A DNA stretch of 25,393 bases from JBNJGT01 sp051819765 (GTDB lineage: Archaea > Nanobdellota > Nanobdellia > Woesearchaeales > JACJVW01). The DNA is taken from positions 1 to 25,393 of the forward strand of contig JBNJGT010000019.1 in NCBI GenBank assembly GCA_051819765.1, in the 5' to 3' direction. Positions 13,643 through 22,525 of the stretch are shown here, one piece after another. A program made the position numbers and the translations under genes. The notes under the pieces were generated by a model that had not been told where the DNA came from, searched no databases, and saw nothing but the letters and a program-made list of their open reading frames with translations. Positions within the stretch are counted from its first letter, which is position 1; each line of letters opens with the position of its first letter.

Positions 13643-15307
13643 ATGCGAGGAAAGATAACTGATGAGCAAAAGACATTTGAGAGCGCTCAGCGAAATTATC
13701 CTCATTTTCGAAAGTATGTGGAAGAGATAACGGCTTCCCTCAGTCAGCCAAACTATTATCTTGATTTTGATTTCTTCAAGTACTACCGGGAAGAGTTCAT
13801 GAACCAGGTGGAAAAGGAGGGTGCAAATCTCATCTATCCGGTTGATGATCTGCTTTTCATCCATATCCTGAAATTTCCCGGGGAAGCCTACCAGTATATT
13901 GCAATCGAGCCTGAGTTTGATGATGAAAGCAAGAGGCTGTATGAACAGGTGCTGGATCGGATGATCGATCTTGCTTCTCAGTTGCCGACGCCTGATCATA
14001 CTACTGACATCAAGCCGTTGCTTACGGACCTGTTGGATAAATCAGTTGATGTGGGCCATACCAAGCGGCTCTTTGGGGTCAACCTTGGATCCAAGATCCC
14101 GGTGACGCAGGAACAGTACCGCATGCTGCGCTATCACATACTGCGTGAACGGGTGGGATTCTCAAAGCTTGAGCCATTGTTCAAGGATCCGTATCTGGAA
14201 GATATCCATTGTGTTGGTGTGGGTAATCTTGCAGCGGTGCACAAGATCTTTGGTGTTGTGCGGATGAGCTTGAAATTTCTCACTGACAGTGAACTTGACA
14301 AGTATATCCTTGATGCGTCTGAGCGGGTTGAGCGACCAGTGAGTGATTCACGGCCTGTTGTGGACGCGATCATGCCTGATGGATCCAGGGTTAACTATAT
14401 CTATGGACGGGAGATATCCCGGGAGGGATCCAGTTTTACGATCAGGAAGTTCGCTGATGTTCCAGTGAGCATTGCTGACATTGTGTATTATCAGACATTG
14501 ACACCCCAGATTGCTGCTTACTTGTGGCTGTGTCTGGAGAATGGGATGAACATCTTCGTGTGCGGGGAGACGGCATCTGGTAAGACGACTACGCTTAACG
14601 CCATGTGCGCGTTCATCAAGCCTGACGCGAAGATCTACACGGTAGAGAACACGGCAGAGGTCACCATGCCTCATGATATCTGGCAGCACCTTGTGACGCG
14701 GGAGGCTGGGAAGGATTCGGATGTTACGTTGTTCACTTTGTTGATTGCAGCCCTGCGGTCCCGTCCGAACTATATCATCGTGGGGGAGATCCGGGGTGAG
14801 GAAGGAAACATCGCGTTCCAGGCGATGCAGACCGGTCACCCATGCTTGTCTACCTTCCACGCGGGTTCGGTGCACTCGATGATCCAGCGTCTGACAGGGC
14901 ATCCCATCAATGTCCCAATCGCTTTCATCGATAACCTCAACGTTGTGCTGATCCAGCAGGCAGTCACGGTTAATAACCGGTTGGTGCGGCGGGTGACTTC
15001 AATCTCTGAGATTGAGCGGTATTATGATGCAGAGAACAAGGTGATCACCCGGAAGGTCTTTTTATGGGACTCAAAAAAGGATGAGCACCGGTTCACTGGG
15101 TATTATAACAGCTATATCCTTGAGAAAAAGATCGCTGCGCAACTGGGATACCAGGATCCAAAAGAGATCTATGAAGAGCTTGAACTGCGCCAGAAGATCA
15201 TCCAGAAGATTGTTGATATGAAGATTCTCAATTATTACAAAGTCTTTGATATCATCAAAAAGTTTTCCATCGGAGGTGTGGGGTCTCTTCCCTTTGAGCT
15301 TGATTGA
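13643..15307 (+). CDS. arlI: ArlI (FlaI), secretion/rotation ATPase
   Basis: This 554-aa GspE/PilT-superfamily hexameric ATPase powers archaellum assembly and rotation. Walker A is GETASGKTT at residues 308-316. Walker B is NYIIVGEIRGEE with Glu382. The Asp/His boxes (TVENTAEVTMPHD, GHPCLSTFHAGSVHSM) follow the family order. The ~200-residue N-terminal domain precedes 'EPLFKDPYLEDIHCVG', the usual linker region. Length is normal for ArlI. It is in operon with arlH (12-nt gap with GAGGT at 13633-13637) and arlJ (start 2 nt after the stop). Confidence 0.95.
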   Translation: MRGKITDEQKTFESAQRNYPHFRKYVEEITASLSQPNYYLDFDFFKYYREEFMNQVEKEGANLIYPVDDLLFIHILKFPGEAYQYIAIEPEFDDESKRLYEQVLDRMIDLASQLPTPDHTTDIKPLLTDLLDKSVDVGHTKRLFGVNLGSKIPVTQEQYRMLRYHILRERVGFSKLEPLFKDPYLEDIHCVGVGNLAAVHKIFGVVRMSLKFLTDSELDKYILDASERVERPVSDSRPVVDAIMPDGSRVNYIYGREISREGSSFTIRKFADVPVSIADIVYYQTLTPQIAAYLWLCLENGMNIFVCGETASGKTTTLNAMCAFIKPDAKIYTVENTAEVTMPHDIWQHLVTREAGKDSDVTLFTLLIAALRSRPNYIIVGEIRGEEGNIAFQAMQTGHPCLSTFHAGSVHSMIQRLTGHPINVPIAFIDNLNVVLIQQAVTVNNRLVRRVTSISEIERYYDAENKVITRKVFLWDSKKDEHRFTGYYNSYILEKKIAAQLGYQDPKEIYEELELRQKIIQKIVDMKILNYYKVFDIIKKFSIGGVGSLPFELD

Positions 15308-15309
15308 TC

Positions 15310-16980
15310 ATGGAGCAATATATCACCAGAGCAGGATTCAAATCCATAACTGAATTTGCATTAAAGGTAGTGTTTCCGTTGCTTGTCCTTTCCCTTGCAC
15401 TTTTTTTTGCCATTCTCTTGTTCCTGCCACTTCCGTTTTATGTTGCGTATGTCTTTTTATTTTTGGGATTTGTGAGCATCTTTCTGATCCCTTACATGCT
15501 GTATGAGCGAAAACGTGTCAATATCAATGAGAATATCCATCTGTTCATCACGTATTGCGGGACCATCTCCACTATTGACCTTGATCGGAAGACATTCTTT
15601 TCTAAGCTTGCAGAGAATACGGATTATGGTGAGATCTCAAAGATCTCGGGAAAAATCCTGTATTTTGCTAAGTCATGGAATTTGGGCTTTGCCCAGACTG
15701 CCCGGAAGATGGGTCATTTCTCCCCTTCCCGTATCTTTGCGGATTTTTTGGATCGGTTTGCGGCAGCCCTTGATTTCGGTCAGGATCTTGAGACCTTCAT
15801 GCGGGATGAGCAAAGTGCTGTATTGGATGATTACTCGACGATGTACAAGGAATCTCTCAATAATATCGGAATGCTGCGTGAGGCATTCATCGCTGTCACT
15901 ATCTCACTTGCCTTTGGGATCAGTACTGCTTTGTTGTTGCCTCTTCTCATGGGAGTCTCGATAGTGGTTGCTATCCAATGGTCACTGGTGATCCTCTTCT
16001 TCATCGATATGTGCCTTTTGGTGTTCGTCAATGTGTTCATCCCGAATGACGACCTTTGCCATAATATGAAGATAAAGGATGAGGGGACGAAGAAGCTTCG
16101 CAAGTGGAGCATGATCCTGATTCCCATTTCCCTAAATCTCGCCGCATTTCTCTTCTACATGAACTGGCTGAGTTTCCTTTTCAATATCGCTATCGCAATC
16201 ACTCCTCTGATGTATCTGGGGATCCTTGCGGTACAGGTTGAAAACGCTGTGTTCAAACGGGATAAGGAGTTTCCTTCTTTCATCCGGGCGCTTGGGGCGA
16301 CCATCTATGCCCGGCAGGGGGGTGTGCCTTCAAGCCTTGAGGCCTTGCAGGTGCATGATTTCGGTATCCTGCAGGACATTGTGAGCAATCTGTACAAACG
16401 GTTGAAAATCGGGTCTGACAAGCTGAAAAGCTGGTATTACTTTGCCGGTGAGTCAGGGTCAAAACTTATCAGCCGGTTCATCACTATATTCCATGAATCC
16501 ATCTATCTTGGCGGGCACGCACAGAAGATCGGGGAGATGATCAGCGATAATTTCCAGGACCTCATCTCTCTTCGCAAACTTCGCCAACAGCAGGCATCGT
16601 CCTTGAAGGGTGCCTTGTATGGAGCCCTGATCGGTTTTATCGCTACTGTCTATATCTCTGTCTCTATAACCAATCTACTTACGGAAATGTTCTCAGAGGC
16701 GTGGGGAGACAGCCTTGCCCAGGGGTCAATGTCCGGTCTGATCTCGTCGATAATCCCTTCCATGCCGGAGGTTGACGCGGCAAAACTGGGTATCTATCTT
16801 GGTTTGACTGTCCTTTTGCATTCCTTTGTTTCGGCGCTTGTCATCAAGATCGTGGATGGGGGCAACCGGTTTGCCATGTTGTTTGACTTCATTGCCATGA
16901 TCTGGATCGGGGCGGTGCTCAGCTGGATCGTGCCACTTATTGCGACAAAGATGTTTGCCGGGAGCATGGGGCTTGGCTAA
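15310..16980 (+). CDS. arlJ: ArlJ (FlaJ), polytopic platform protein
   Basis: From the ATG at 15310 the protein is 556 aa; a TTG at 15304 would add two residues and overlap the arlI stop. It has about nine TM segments: two near the N-terminus (residues ~20-65), a cluster at ~200-250 (AFIAVTISLAFGISTALLLP), two around 270-320, and three at the C-terminus. Cytoplasmic T2SF-like loops lie between them (YFAKSWNLGFAQTARKMG; WYYFAGESGSKLISRFITIF; REALGA-like FIRALGATIYARQG). ArlJ anchors the archaellum motor in the membrane and works with ArlI. It is the last gene of the operon. The Lon-like gene that follows has its own TATA box. Confidence 0.93.
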   Translation: MEQYITRAGFKSITEFALKVVFPLLVLSLALFFAILLFLPLPFYVAYVFLFLGFVSIFLIPYMLYERKRVNINENIHLFITYCGTISTIDLDRKTFFSKLAENTDYGEISKISGKILYFAKSWNLGFAQTARKMGHFSPSRIFADFLDRFAAALDFGQDLETFMRDEQSAVLDDYSTMYKESLNNIGMLREAFIAVTISLAFGISTALLLPLLMGVSIVVAIQWSLVILFFIDMCLLVFVNVFIPNDDLCHNMKIKDEGTKKLRKWSMILIPISLNLAAFLFYMNWLSFLFNIAIAITPLMYLGILAVQVENAVFKRDKEFPSFIRALGATIYARQGGVPSSLEALQVHDFGILQDIVSNLYKRLKIGSDKLKSWYYFAGESGSKLISRFITIFHESIYLGGHAQKIGEMISDNFQDLISLRKLRQQQASSLKGALYGALIGFIATVYISVSITNLLTEMFSEAWGDSLAQGSMSGLISSIIPSMPEVDAAKLGIYLGLTVLLHSFVSALVIKIVDGGNRFAMLFDFIAMIWIGAVLSWIVPLIATKMFAGSMGLG

Positions 16981-17006
16981 TTTATCATTCTAGAGTAGAG
17001 AAATCC

Positions 17007-17014
17007 TTATATAT
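17007..17014 (+). promoter_or_regulatory. TATA box of the Lon-like gene
   Basis: TTATATAT lies 21 nt before the ATG at 17036, giving a leaderless transcript independent of the arl operon. Confidence 0.6.
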
Positions 17015-17035
17015 CCTGCACTTATTTGCGGTTCC

Positions 17036-19936
17036 ATGGAACTGAGTGATGTTATTCTCTCTCCCGGGATAAAGGCTGATTCTACCACAGGTGTGCATGT
17101 CACTGACTATACTGATGAGATCCGCAGCTCAAAGAAAAAGCGTGGAATCGGAATCCAGAACCAGGACAAGGCCATGTATGATGTGGCGCGCGTGCTCACA
17201 ACTGGCTATCCGTATGTTGCCATGGTGGGTAGCCCAGGCATCGGCAAGTCACTGATACTTGATTATATCATCGACATTCTCACAAAGAAACGGCGGATGA
17301 CCCAATTGCGAAAGCAGGCACCTGACACTGCCGCTCTTCTTGAGCAGGTGCTTGATACTGCTGAGAGGTATGAACATCGCCAGTATCTTTTCCTGCCTAA
17401 TCTTGAGAATCCCCTGCATGTCAAACCGTTATCGTACACAAATGAAGATGTGGCAATCCGGGATGAGGATATCGCCGAGGGGTTCTGTTATTCTGTTGCT
17501 GATCTGCTCAATTCCTATGCGGAATACAATCGGGATAGGCTTTGTTCAAGCATGACTCTTCGGCAATTCGAACGGTACGTGACCTCCCGCCTGACTGGTT
17601 TCTATGAGGGGCTGTATGGTAAGGTAGACCAGCTTCTGAAACGCTTACCTGACCATGAGATTTCGGATAGCAGTGTGTGCGCACTGGTTACGTTTGAGGG
17701 TGAAGGTGGTGGACTCAAGGCCACCTGGGATTTTTTGCATCACCGGGATTTCAATTACAAGACGTTTATGGAGGATGCGGGGATTGCGCCTAAACGGACT
17801 CATGTCACTAAAGATGATATTGAACGGGGTCTTGCGGATTGTTATATCACTGAAGGTAATATGGAACAATTTCAGCAATTGGTCTATGACATGGTCCATG
17901 TGGATATCAAGGGAGGAGGGGATAATAAATCACTTTTTTGGGATATCCTCAGGGATTACAATGAAAAACGGCTGCATCCGGTGAGAGAAAAATATCAGGC
18001 GGGTACAATACGGAATACCCGTGATATCATCAGCCATTTCCAGAGCGGGGTTCGAAAATATGTTCCCGATGGTGAGGTCAGTACGAAAACACTGGATCAT
18101 TTCTATACTGGGCTTGATTCACTTCTTAAGGAAACCCTCAAGGAACAGTGTTCGCCGGGGTTGCGTGACTGGATGACTGGTGTTGTTGCCTATTTCAAAC
18201 GTGAGAAGCGTCTGGTCAAGAATTGTTTCTCTCAGCTTCTCACTGAAGTGGAGAACGCTGAACAGGATCCTGAATTCAATTACGGCAGGCGCAAGAAAGC
18301 TGATGAGAAAACGGCAGAGAAAAAGGACGGGAAGAAGAAAGAGACAGATGAGAAAAAACCTCACTTTGTTGAAACACCATCATTCGTACTTCCCCATGGT
18401 GATGTGGATCTGCCGGTGGAGGAGATCTTCGAACCGCGGGCTGTCTATGACTATTCGACCACTTCTAAAGGGGTCACCTGGACAAAGATCACTGATCCTG
18501 ATACCGCAACAGTGTTTGCTAGTTTCTATAGTGAAAAGGATGATGTCATCCTGGCACCACACCAACGGGTGAAAGCCTTGGGCAACTTTTTCCAGTCAAG
18601 CATCCTGCTCTTCAAGGATTCCTTCGGTTCCTTCATCAAGCATATCACTGATGACTCAAAAGGGCTTGGTTCGAAAGAGCAGTTTCTGGAATATCTGCAG
18701 ACCGGGATACTGACCATGCAGCATGAAGGGGTGGCTTATGAGCTCGAGGCGCCACGGATAATCCTTTCCTGTGACAATAATGATCCTTTCCTACAGCGGG
18801 ATGGGTTGTTCATGCGCGATGAGGCTGCGCTCAGGGAGCGGATAAAGACGGTCTATGTCCCGGATGCAGTGGAGAACACCGTTGAAGCACGTCAGGGTTC
18901 CCTGGCTGTCATCCAGGATGCGCTGAAGCGGTGCAATGAGCATAACGCAAAGCGAGTGCAGATGTCGCCTGAGGCCTGTAACATGCTCCTGCAGAGCACC
19001 ATCGCCATGGATAACAGCATCAGCTTGCGATACCGTTTCTTGTCCCAGCAGGTTGAGGATATCGCTGCCTATACCCTGTCAAAGGGTCACTCACGGATCA
19101 CTCCTCAGCTTATGAAAGAACGGCTCAGGGAGGATATCCCTCCGGACATATTCCGGCTCATTGATTCTGAGCTGGAGTATTATGCCGAGCTTCCTGCCGC
19201 CCAGGTGGGAAACGTTCATGGCCTTGCGCTTGCTGGTTCCTATGCGGGTGTCGTGAAGGTGAATTCTTATTTTCGTCCGGGATGCGGACCGAAACCTCAG
19301 ACCGGGATGCGCCACTTTGAGCTGGTGGACGGGTTGAGTGCCATGACTGGAAAGTCTACCTACAAGGGGTTTGAGCTTGCTCAGGATTTCATGCTCAGGC
19401 AACTTTCTGATGTTGGGTTAGGCGAGATCTTCAGCGAATCCCAGTTGGATTGGAAGGTCAGGACTCATTTCCGGGACTCCTGGGATGAGATCGATGGTCC
19501 GTCGGCTTCAATGGCTATCACCATCAGCCTTTTTTCAGCGCTTGCGGATGAGCCGGTCTATAAGAACCGCTTCATCACTGGGGCGATCTATCCAGAGCAA
19601 GGGGATTCGGGCCTTATCGGTGGTGCATATCTCAAGGGTATGGTACCCAAACGGATCCGCGAGCGGACGGGGGATATGACTTATTTCCTGTTTCCCCGGG
19701 AGAACCTCAAAGACCTGTGGCATGATTGTATCTTTGATCCCTTTACCTTGGAGGACCATGTGGTGGCATTTCCTGTCAAGAACTTTGCTGAGGCATACCA
19801 CCTCTATACCTGCGGACCGGTGGTTTCAGAGGATGATTGGACCCATGCTGAAAAGTACGGTCGTGTGAAGATGGCTGAGGGTATGGAGCGGATCAGAAGC
19901 CGTTTCGGTAAATCTGACCATCTGATTATTCGTTGA
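17036..19936 (+). CDS. Atypical LonB-like ATP-dependent protease
   Basis: This 966-aa protein has an N-terminal AAA+ Walker A (GSPGIGKS, residues 65-72). A long insert follows (~100-500) with a Lys/Glu-rich stretch at ~416-444. The AAA+ module then resumes: SILLFKDSF at Walker B (Asp528, Ser529 where Glu is expected), RIILSCDNND as sensor 1, ALRERI as the Arg-finger region. A C-terminal Lon protease domain has the Ser823 motif DGPSASMAI and Lys867 in LIGGAYLKGM. The 44-residue Ser-Lys spacing matches Lon. Archaeal LonB is usually ~620-650 aa and membrane-anchored through two TM helices between Walker A and B; I see no TM helix here. Protease chemistry looks intact, while ATP hydrolysis may be altered. 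Possible adaptor-like or regulatory Lon. Confidence 0.85.
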   Translation: MELSDVILSPGIKADSTTGVHVTDYTDEIRSSKKKRGIGIQNQDKAMYDVARVLTTGYPYVAMVGSPGIGKSLILDYIIDILTKKRRMTQLRKQAPDTAALLEQVLDTAERYEHRQYLFLPNLENPLHVKPLSYTNEDVAIRDEDIAEGFCYSVADLLNSYAEYNRDRLCSSMTLRQFERYVTSRLTGFYEGLYGKVDQLLKRLPDHEISDSSVCALVTFEGEGGGLKATWDFLHHRDFNYKTFMEDAGIAPKRTHVTKDDIERGLADCYITEGNMEQFQQLVYDMVHVDIKGGGDNKSLFWDILRDYNEKRLHPVREKYQAGTIRNTRDIISHFQSGVRKYVPDGEVSTKTLDHFYTGLDSLLKETLKEQCSPGLRDWMTGVVAYFKREKRLVKNCFSQLLTEVENAEQDPEFNYGRRKKADEKTAEKKDGKKKETDEKKPHFVETPSFVLPHGDVDLPVEEIFEPRAVYDYSTTSKGVTWTKITDPDTATVFASFYSEKDDVILAPHQRVKALGNFFQSSILLFKDSFGSFIKHITDDSKGLGSKEQFLEYLQTGILTMQHEGVAYELEAPRIILSCDNNDPFLQRDGLFMRDEAALRERIKTVYVPDAVENTVEARQGSLAVIQDALKRCNEHNAKRVQMSPEACNMLLQSTIAMDNSISLRYRFLSQQVEDIAAYTLSKGHSRITPQLMKERLREDIPPDIFRLIDSELEYYAELPAAQVGNVHGLALAGSYAGVVKVNSYFRPGCGPKPQTGMRHFELVDGLSAMTGKSTYKGFELAQDFMLRQLSDVGLGEIFSESQLDWKVRTHFRDSWDEIDGPSASMAITISLFSALADEPVYKNRFITGAIYPEQGDSGLIGGAYLKGMVPKRIRERTGDMTYFLFPRENLKDLWHDCIFDPFTLEDHVVAFPVKNFAEAYHLYTCGPVVSEDDWTHAEKYGRVKMAEGMERIRSRFGKSDHLIIR

Positions 19937-19952
19937 ATTCTGAGAAATGAGG

Positions 19953-20042
19953 TGGGCCCGCGGAGATTTGAACTCCGGACCACTCGATCTCTGATGAAAG
20001 ACATTATCAGTCGAGCACTCCACCAGGCTAAGCTACGGGCCC
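19953..20042 (-). tRNA. tRNA-Ile (GAU) with 16-nt intron
   Basis: The 90-nt gene folds as a full cloverleaf. The acceptor GGGCCCG pairs with CGGGCCC and the discriminator is A. Anticodon stem is CTCGA/TCGAG with loop CTGATAA and anticodon GAT at 20006-20008. The T-arm is CGGAG-TTCAAAT-CTCCG. A 16-nt intron (19989-20004) interrupts the loop after position 37, the canonical archaeal site cut by the bulge-helix-bulge endonuclease. The mature length is 74. CCA is not encoded. On the minus strand a CTTTAAAA box at 20069-20078 sits ~30 nt upstream. Confidence 0.93.
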
Positions 20043-20260
20043 GTGTAGCATGGAAAAATGGGAATCCTTTTTTAAAGTTTTCTGTGACTTCCAGTTTTTC
20101 GAGGAATTCCGTTAGCATGGACTGCGGCCTCGTTTCTTTATTAAAAGAGGTGACCCGTAAGGGGACCCCTTTCACCGTATATGAGCTGGCTGGCCTGCGC
20201 TGATGCAGGTCATTTCTTCGAAAAACTCTGTGACGTCCAGTTGAAAAATCATTTTAAGGT
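20043..20260. other. Gene-poor spacer with tRNA promoter and a near-repeat
   Basis: The tRNA-Ile promoter lies at 20069-20078. A 15-bp near-repeat (CTGTGAC-t/g-TCCAGTT) occurs at 20082-20096 and 20228-20242 with one mismatch. A 26-aa minus-strand ORF (20172-20252) overlaps the next by GTGA. I see no convincing gene. Confidence 0.4.
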
Positions 20261-20461
20261 TTATCCCATTATTGCGAATCCCTCTGCCTGTAGATACGCT
20301 TTATGGTTTGTGTTGATAACTCTTGAGCAGAGGTAGGCTCTCAAATCATGGGACTGTTGTGATTGCTTATTCGTCGCATATTCACCTTTTTTGAAATCCG
20401 GTGATCTCACTGTGTAAGCAATTTTGAGTCGTGCCTTTCTTAGCGGGCCGCTGAGCTCCAT
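20261..20461 (-). CDS. Doubtful small ORF downstream of the transglutaminase gene
   Basis: A 66-aa basic ORF lies 44 nt after the transglutaminase stop on the same strand. It is rich in Lys/Arg/Gln (LRKARLKIAYTVRSPDFKKG, then YATNKQSQQSHDLRAYL) and has no TM or signal. I recognise no family, and there is no clear promoter or SD. The frame is open upstream into the 3' end of the transglutaminase gene. It may be a small protein, a gene remnant or chance. The same 20261-20505 stretch also shows a CCTCTGC/GCAGAGG inverted pair around 20282 and 20330. Confidence 0.25.
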   Translation of the reverse strand: MELSGPLRKARLKIAYTVRSPDFKKGEYATNKQSQQSHDLRAYLCSRVINTNHKAYLQAEGFAIMG

Positions 20462-20505
20462 GACTGCGTTTTTGGAATGCGGGCTCTTGGGTGGTTGTTG
20501 TGTTC

Positions 20506-22452
20506 TCAGATGACCCAGGAATTGATCCTATTCAAAAACAGCATAAAGCGCTGCCACCATGATATGTCGCTCAGAGTAACGTTATAGGATACCTTCTTTT
20601 TATAGACTGTCCCATTTTTTCCTTCATAGCGTATTTGGGCATAGAATGTCTCGTTGTCTGAAAGCAGATCTTTTCCTTTCATCCTGAGCCTGAATTTGTA
20701 GGTCTGGTTCAATCGCCCTGTTGTCATCTCTGATAATTGGTCACCATCTTTCCGGTGGAATGACATACGCACGTTCTTTGGGACAGTGTAGGAATCCTTT
20801 TTGACAGTCACTGATACAGCAAACTCTTCATTGTATCCAATCTGGTCAGGGACCGACACGTTCACGAATTCAACAGCGGGGTCATCGTACACACGGTAGG
20901 ATACGATCTCACGATCTGATAGGTCAGGGTGTTCAAGCTTTATTATTGCTTCTTGGGCACCCACTGACATGGGGAGCGCAAACGAGATGTGCTTGCGTTG
21001 GGATATCCCCAGATTCAGGGTTTCACAGGAATCCAGGCACACTTGGATATCAGAAAGATAGGTGTTCCCTGTATTTTTCACGCTGCACGTCACATTTCCC
21101 CCGGTAAGCGGGACTTCTCCCACTGGCTGGCACGAGAGGTCGATCTTCTTGTCTTCGGTAGAGTGCTCTTCAAAGGACAGGCCGGAATAGAGTTGTTCCA
21201 TCTGTTCATAGGAATAGGAGGGGCTGTTCTCCTGTGCTATGAATGAATTGTGGGCGGTCTGGTTGCGAAGGGTTCGGGCCAGCAAGGGGACTGTGTAGAT
21301 ATAGTCTTCATCCAGGTCATCCTTTACCTTGAGGCGCCAATATAGGTCCTGTTCTTCATGAGGCTTTAGCAGTACAAAGCGCATGGGCGCATCCAGGAGA
21401 TTGATGTCATGGACTTGGCCGAACTGGATGGTTGCAATGAGGTAGTATGGCTTTGTGTTCTTGACAGTCACTTTGGCTAGGTTATATGATCCGAATCCTA
21501 CCTCTTCTCTGAGGGGTTCAACTGCAAGGTCAACAACTGGTTTGAGGGGGGACCCTGTCTTGATGAGTTGCGTGTCCACATTCAGTTTGGAAACATCGAT
21601 ATCTACATCCCGGCCTTTCCATGTGTAGGTGATGGAGGAGTCTCCGGCATCATGGCTGCGTTTCAATGCCACATGGGTAGAATCGAGGTGGCCGAATTGT
21701 CCGTATGTGACATCGAAGGGAATCCACCCATATTCTGGGAAATATACTTCTGCCCAGGCATGGGGCCCCCATTGGTTGAGGTCCAGATAATTGGTATATG
21801 CAACGCCGCTTACAAAGCGGGCCGGAATCCCAACGCTGCGGCACATGGCGATGAATAATGAGGTCAGTTCGTCGCATACTCCATAACGGTTCTCAAGTAC
21901 CCATGAGGCTGGTTTAGAGGCTTCTACCGTAAAGGAACTGAGTGAGTAATTGATATTTTTCCGTACCCATACCCCCAGGAGGTACACGGCTGAGTACAGA
22001 TCATCCTCTCCTGAGACAATCTTTGAGGCCTGGGCGACGATCTCAGGGTTGCGGTCAATTGTTTCCTGAGGCTTAAGGTAGTCTTGCATGCCGGTGTCAA
22101 GGGGAAAGGGGATTGTATCCTGCAGTGGCTGGAAATGGTTGGTTGCTCTGACTCGGGCTTTCAGGTCGATCGGCTGCTTTTTGGAAATGTCGGTGATGGT
22201 ATATACGGCATTGCCGTCTTGTATCTTAGCTTTGGGGTTAGTGCTCATGGAAACGATCTTTTGAGTCTCAGAATCCTGTGGCACATAGCTCAGATTGACA
22301 ATGAGATTGTCCAAGTGGTAATCAGGAGAGCGGGGCAGGACTTGTATGTCTGTTGAGATGGTGAGGTCCATGGTGAGGGTCTCTGATGAGTAGAATTCAG
22401 CGGTGGCTTGCATGCTAAGCAATACGATAAGCGGAATCAACAGATACTTCAT
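20506..22452 (-). CDS. Secreted transglutaminase-like protein
   Basis: This 648-aa protein starts with a signal peptide (MKYLLIPLIVLLSMQATA). A beta domain runs to ~130. A transglutaminase-like cysteine protease core follows at ~150-260 with the triad Cys193 (YGVCDELTSLF), His231 (GPHAWAEVYF) and Asp247 (WIPFDVTYG). After this come Ig-like/NEW3-type beta domains (VTVKNTKPYYL near 330, VTCSVKNTGNTYL near 455, VSVTVKKDSYTVPKNVRMSF near 560). Such proteins act outside the cell as proteases or cross-linking enzymes. The C-terminus ends in an aromatic, amphipathic SWWQRFMLFLNRINSWVI rather than a clear TM anchor, so it may be loosely membrane-attached or released. It shares a bidirectional TATA region (22475-22484) with the U32 gene. 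Confidence 0.88.
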   Translation of the reverse strand: MKYLLIPLIVLLSMQATAEFYSSETLTMDLTISTDIQVLPRSPDYHLDNLIVNLSYVPQDSETQKIVSMSTNPKAKIQDGNAVYTITDISKKQPIDLKARVRATNHFQPLQDTIPFPLDTGMQDYLKPQETIDRNPEIVAQASKIVSGEDDLYSAVYLLGVWVRKNINYSLSSFTVEASKPASWVLENRYGVCDELTSLFIAMCRSVGIPARFVSGVAYTNYLDLNQWGPHAWAEVYFPEYGWIPFDVTYGQFGHLDSTHVALKRSHDAGDSSITYTWKGRDVDIDVSKLNVDTQLIKTGSPLKPVVDLAVEPLREEVGFGSYNLAKVTVKNTKPYYLIATIQFGQVHDINLLDAPMRFVLLKPHEEQDLYWRLKVKDDLDEDYIYTVPLLARTLRNQTAHNSFIAQENSPSYSYEQMEQLYSGLSFEEHSTEDKKIDLSCQPVGEVPLTGGNVTCSVKNTGNTYLSDIQVCLDSCETLNLGISQRKHISFALPMSVGAQEAIIKLEHPDLSDREIVSYRVYDDPAVEFVNVSVPDQIGYNEEFAVSVTVKKDSYTVPKNVRMSFHRKDGDQLSEMTTGRLNQTYKFRLRMKGKDLLSDNETFYAQIRYEGKNGTVYKKKVSYNVTLSDISWWQRFMLFLNRINSWVI

Positions 22453-22474
22453 GCTTTCAATAGAGGGGAAATCA

Positions 22475-22484
22475 TTTATAATTA
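22475..22484. promoter_or_regulatory. Bidirectional TATA box, transglutaminase/U32
   Basis: TTTATAATTA on the plus strand reads TAATTATAAA on the minus strand. It is 23 nt from the transglutaminase ATG (22452) and ~42 nt from the U32 ATG (22526), so one AT core can serve both directions. Confidence 0.55.
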
Positions 22485-22525
22485 TTTCCTAAAAAAAGAT
22501 AAATGACAGGTAAACTCGGGTCACT

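Noticed and set aside
19804..20175. 123-aa minus-strand ORF preceded by a 26-aa ORF with GTGA overlap (20172-20252)
   Set aside because: It runs through tRNA-Ile on the same strand and antisense to the 3' end of the Lon-like gene. Its only protein-like part is the short lead before the tRNA.
20279..20340. Possible structured RNA (RNase P or SRP RNA)
   Set aside because: The CCTCTGC/GCAGAGG pair is short with a ~45-nt loop. I see none of the conserved core motifs of RNase P or SRP RNA.
19953..20505. Integration of a mobile element next to tRNA-Ile
   Set aside because: There is no integrase, no duplicated tRNA 3' end and no transposase in the window.
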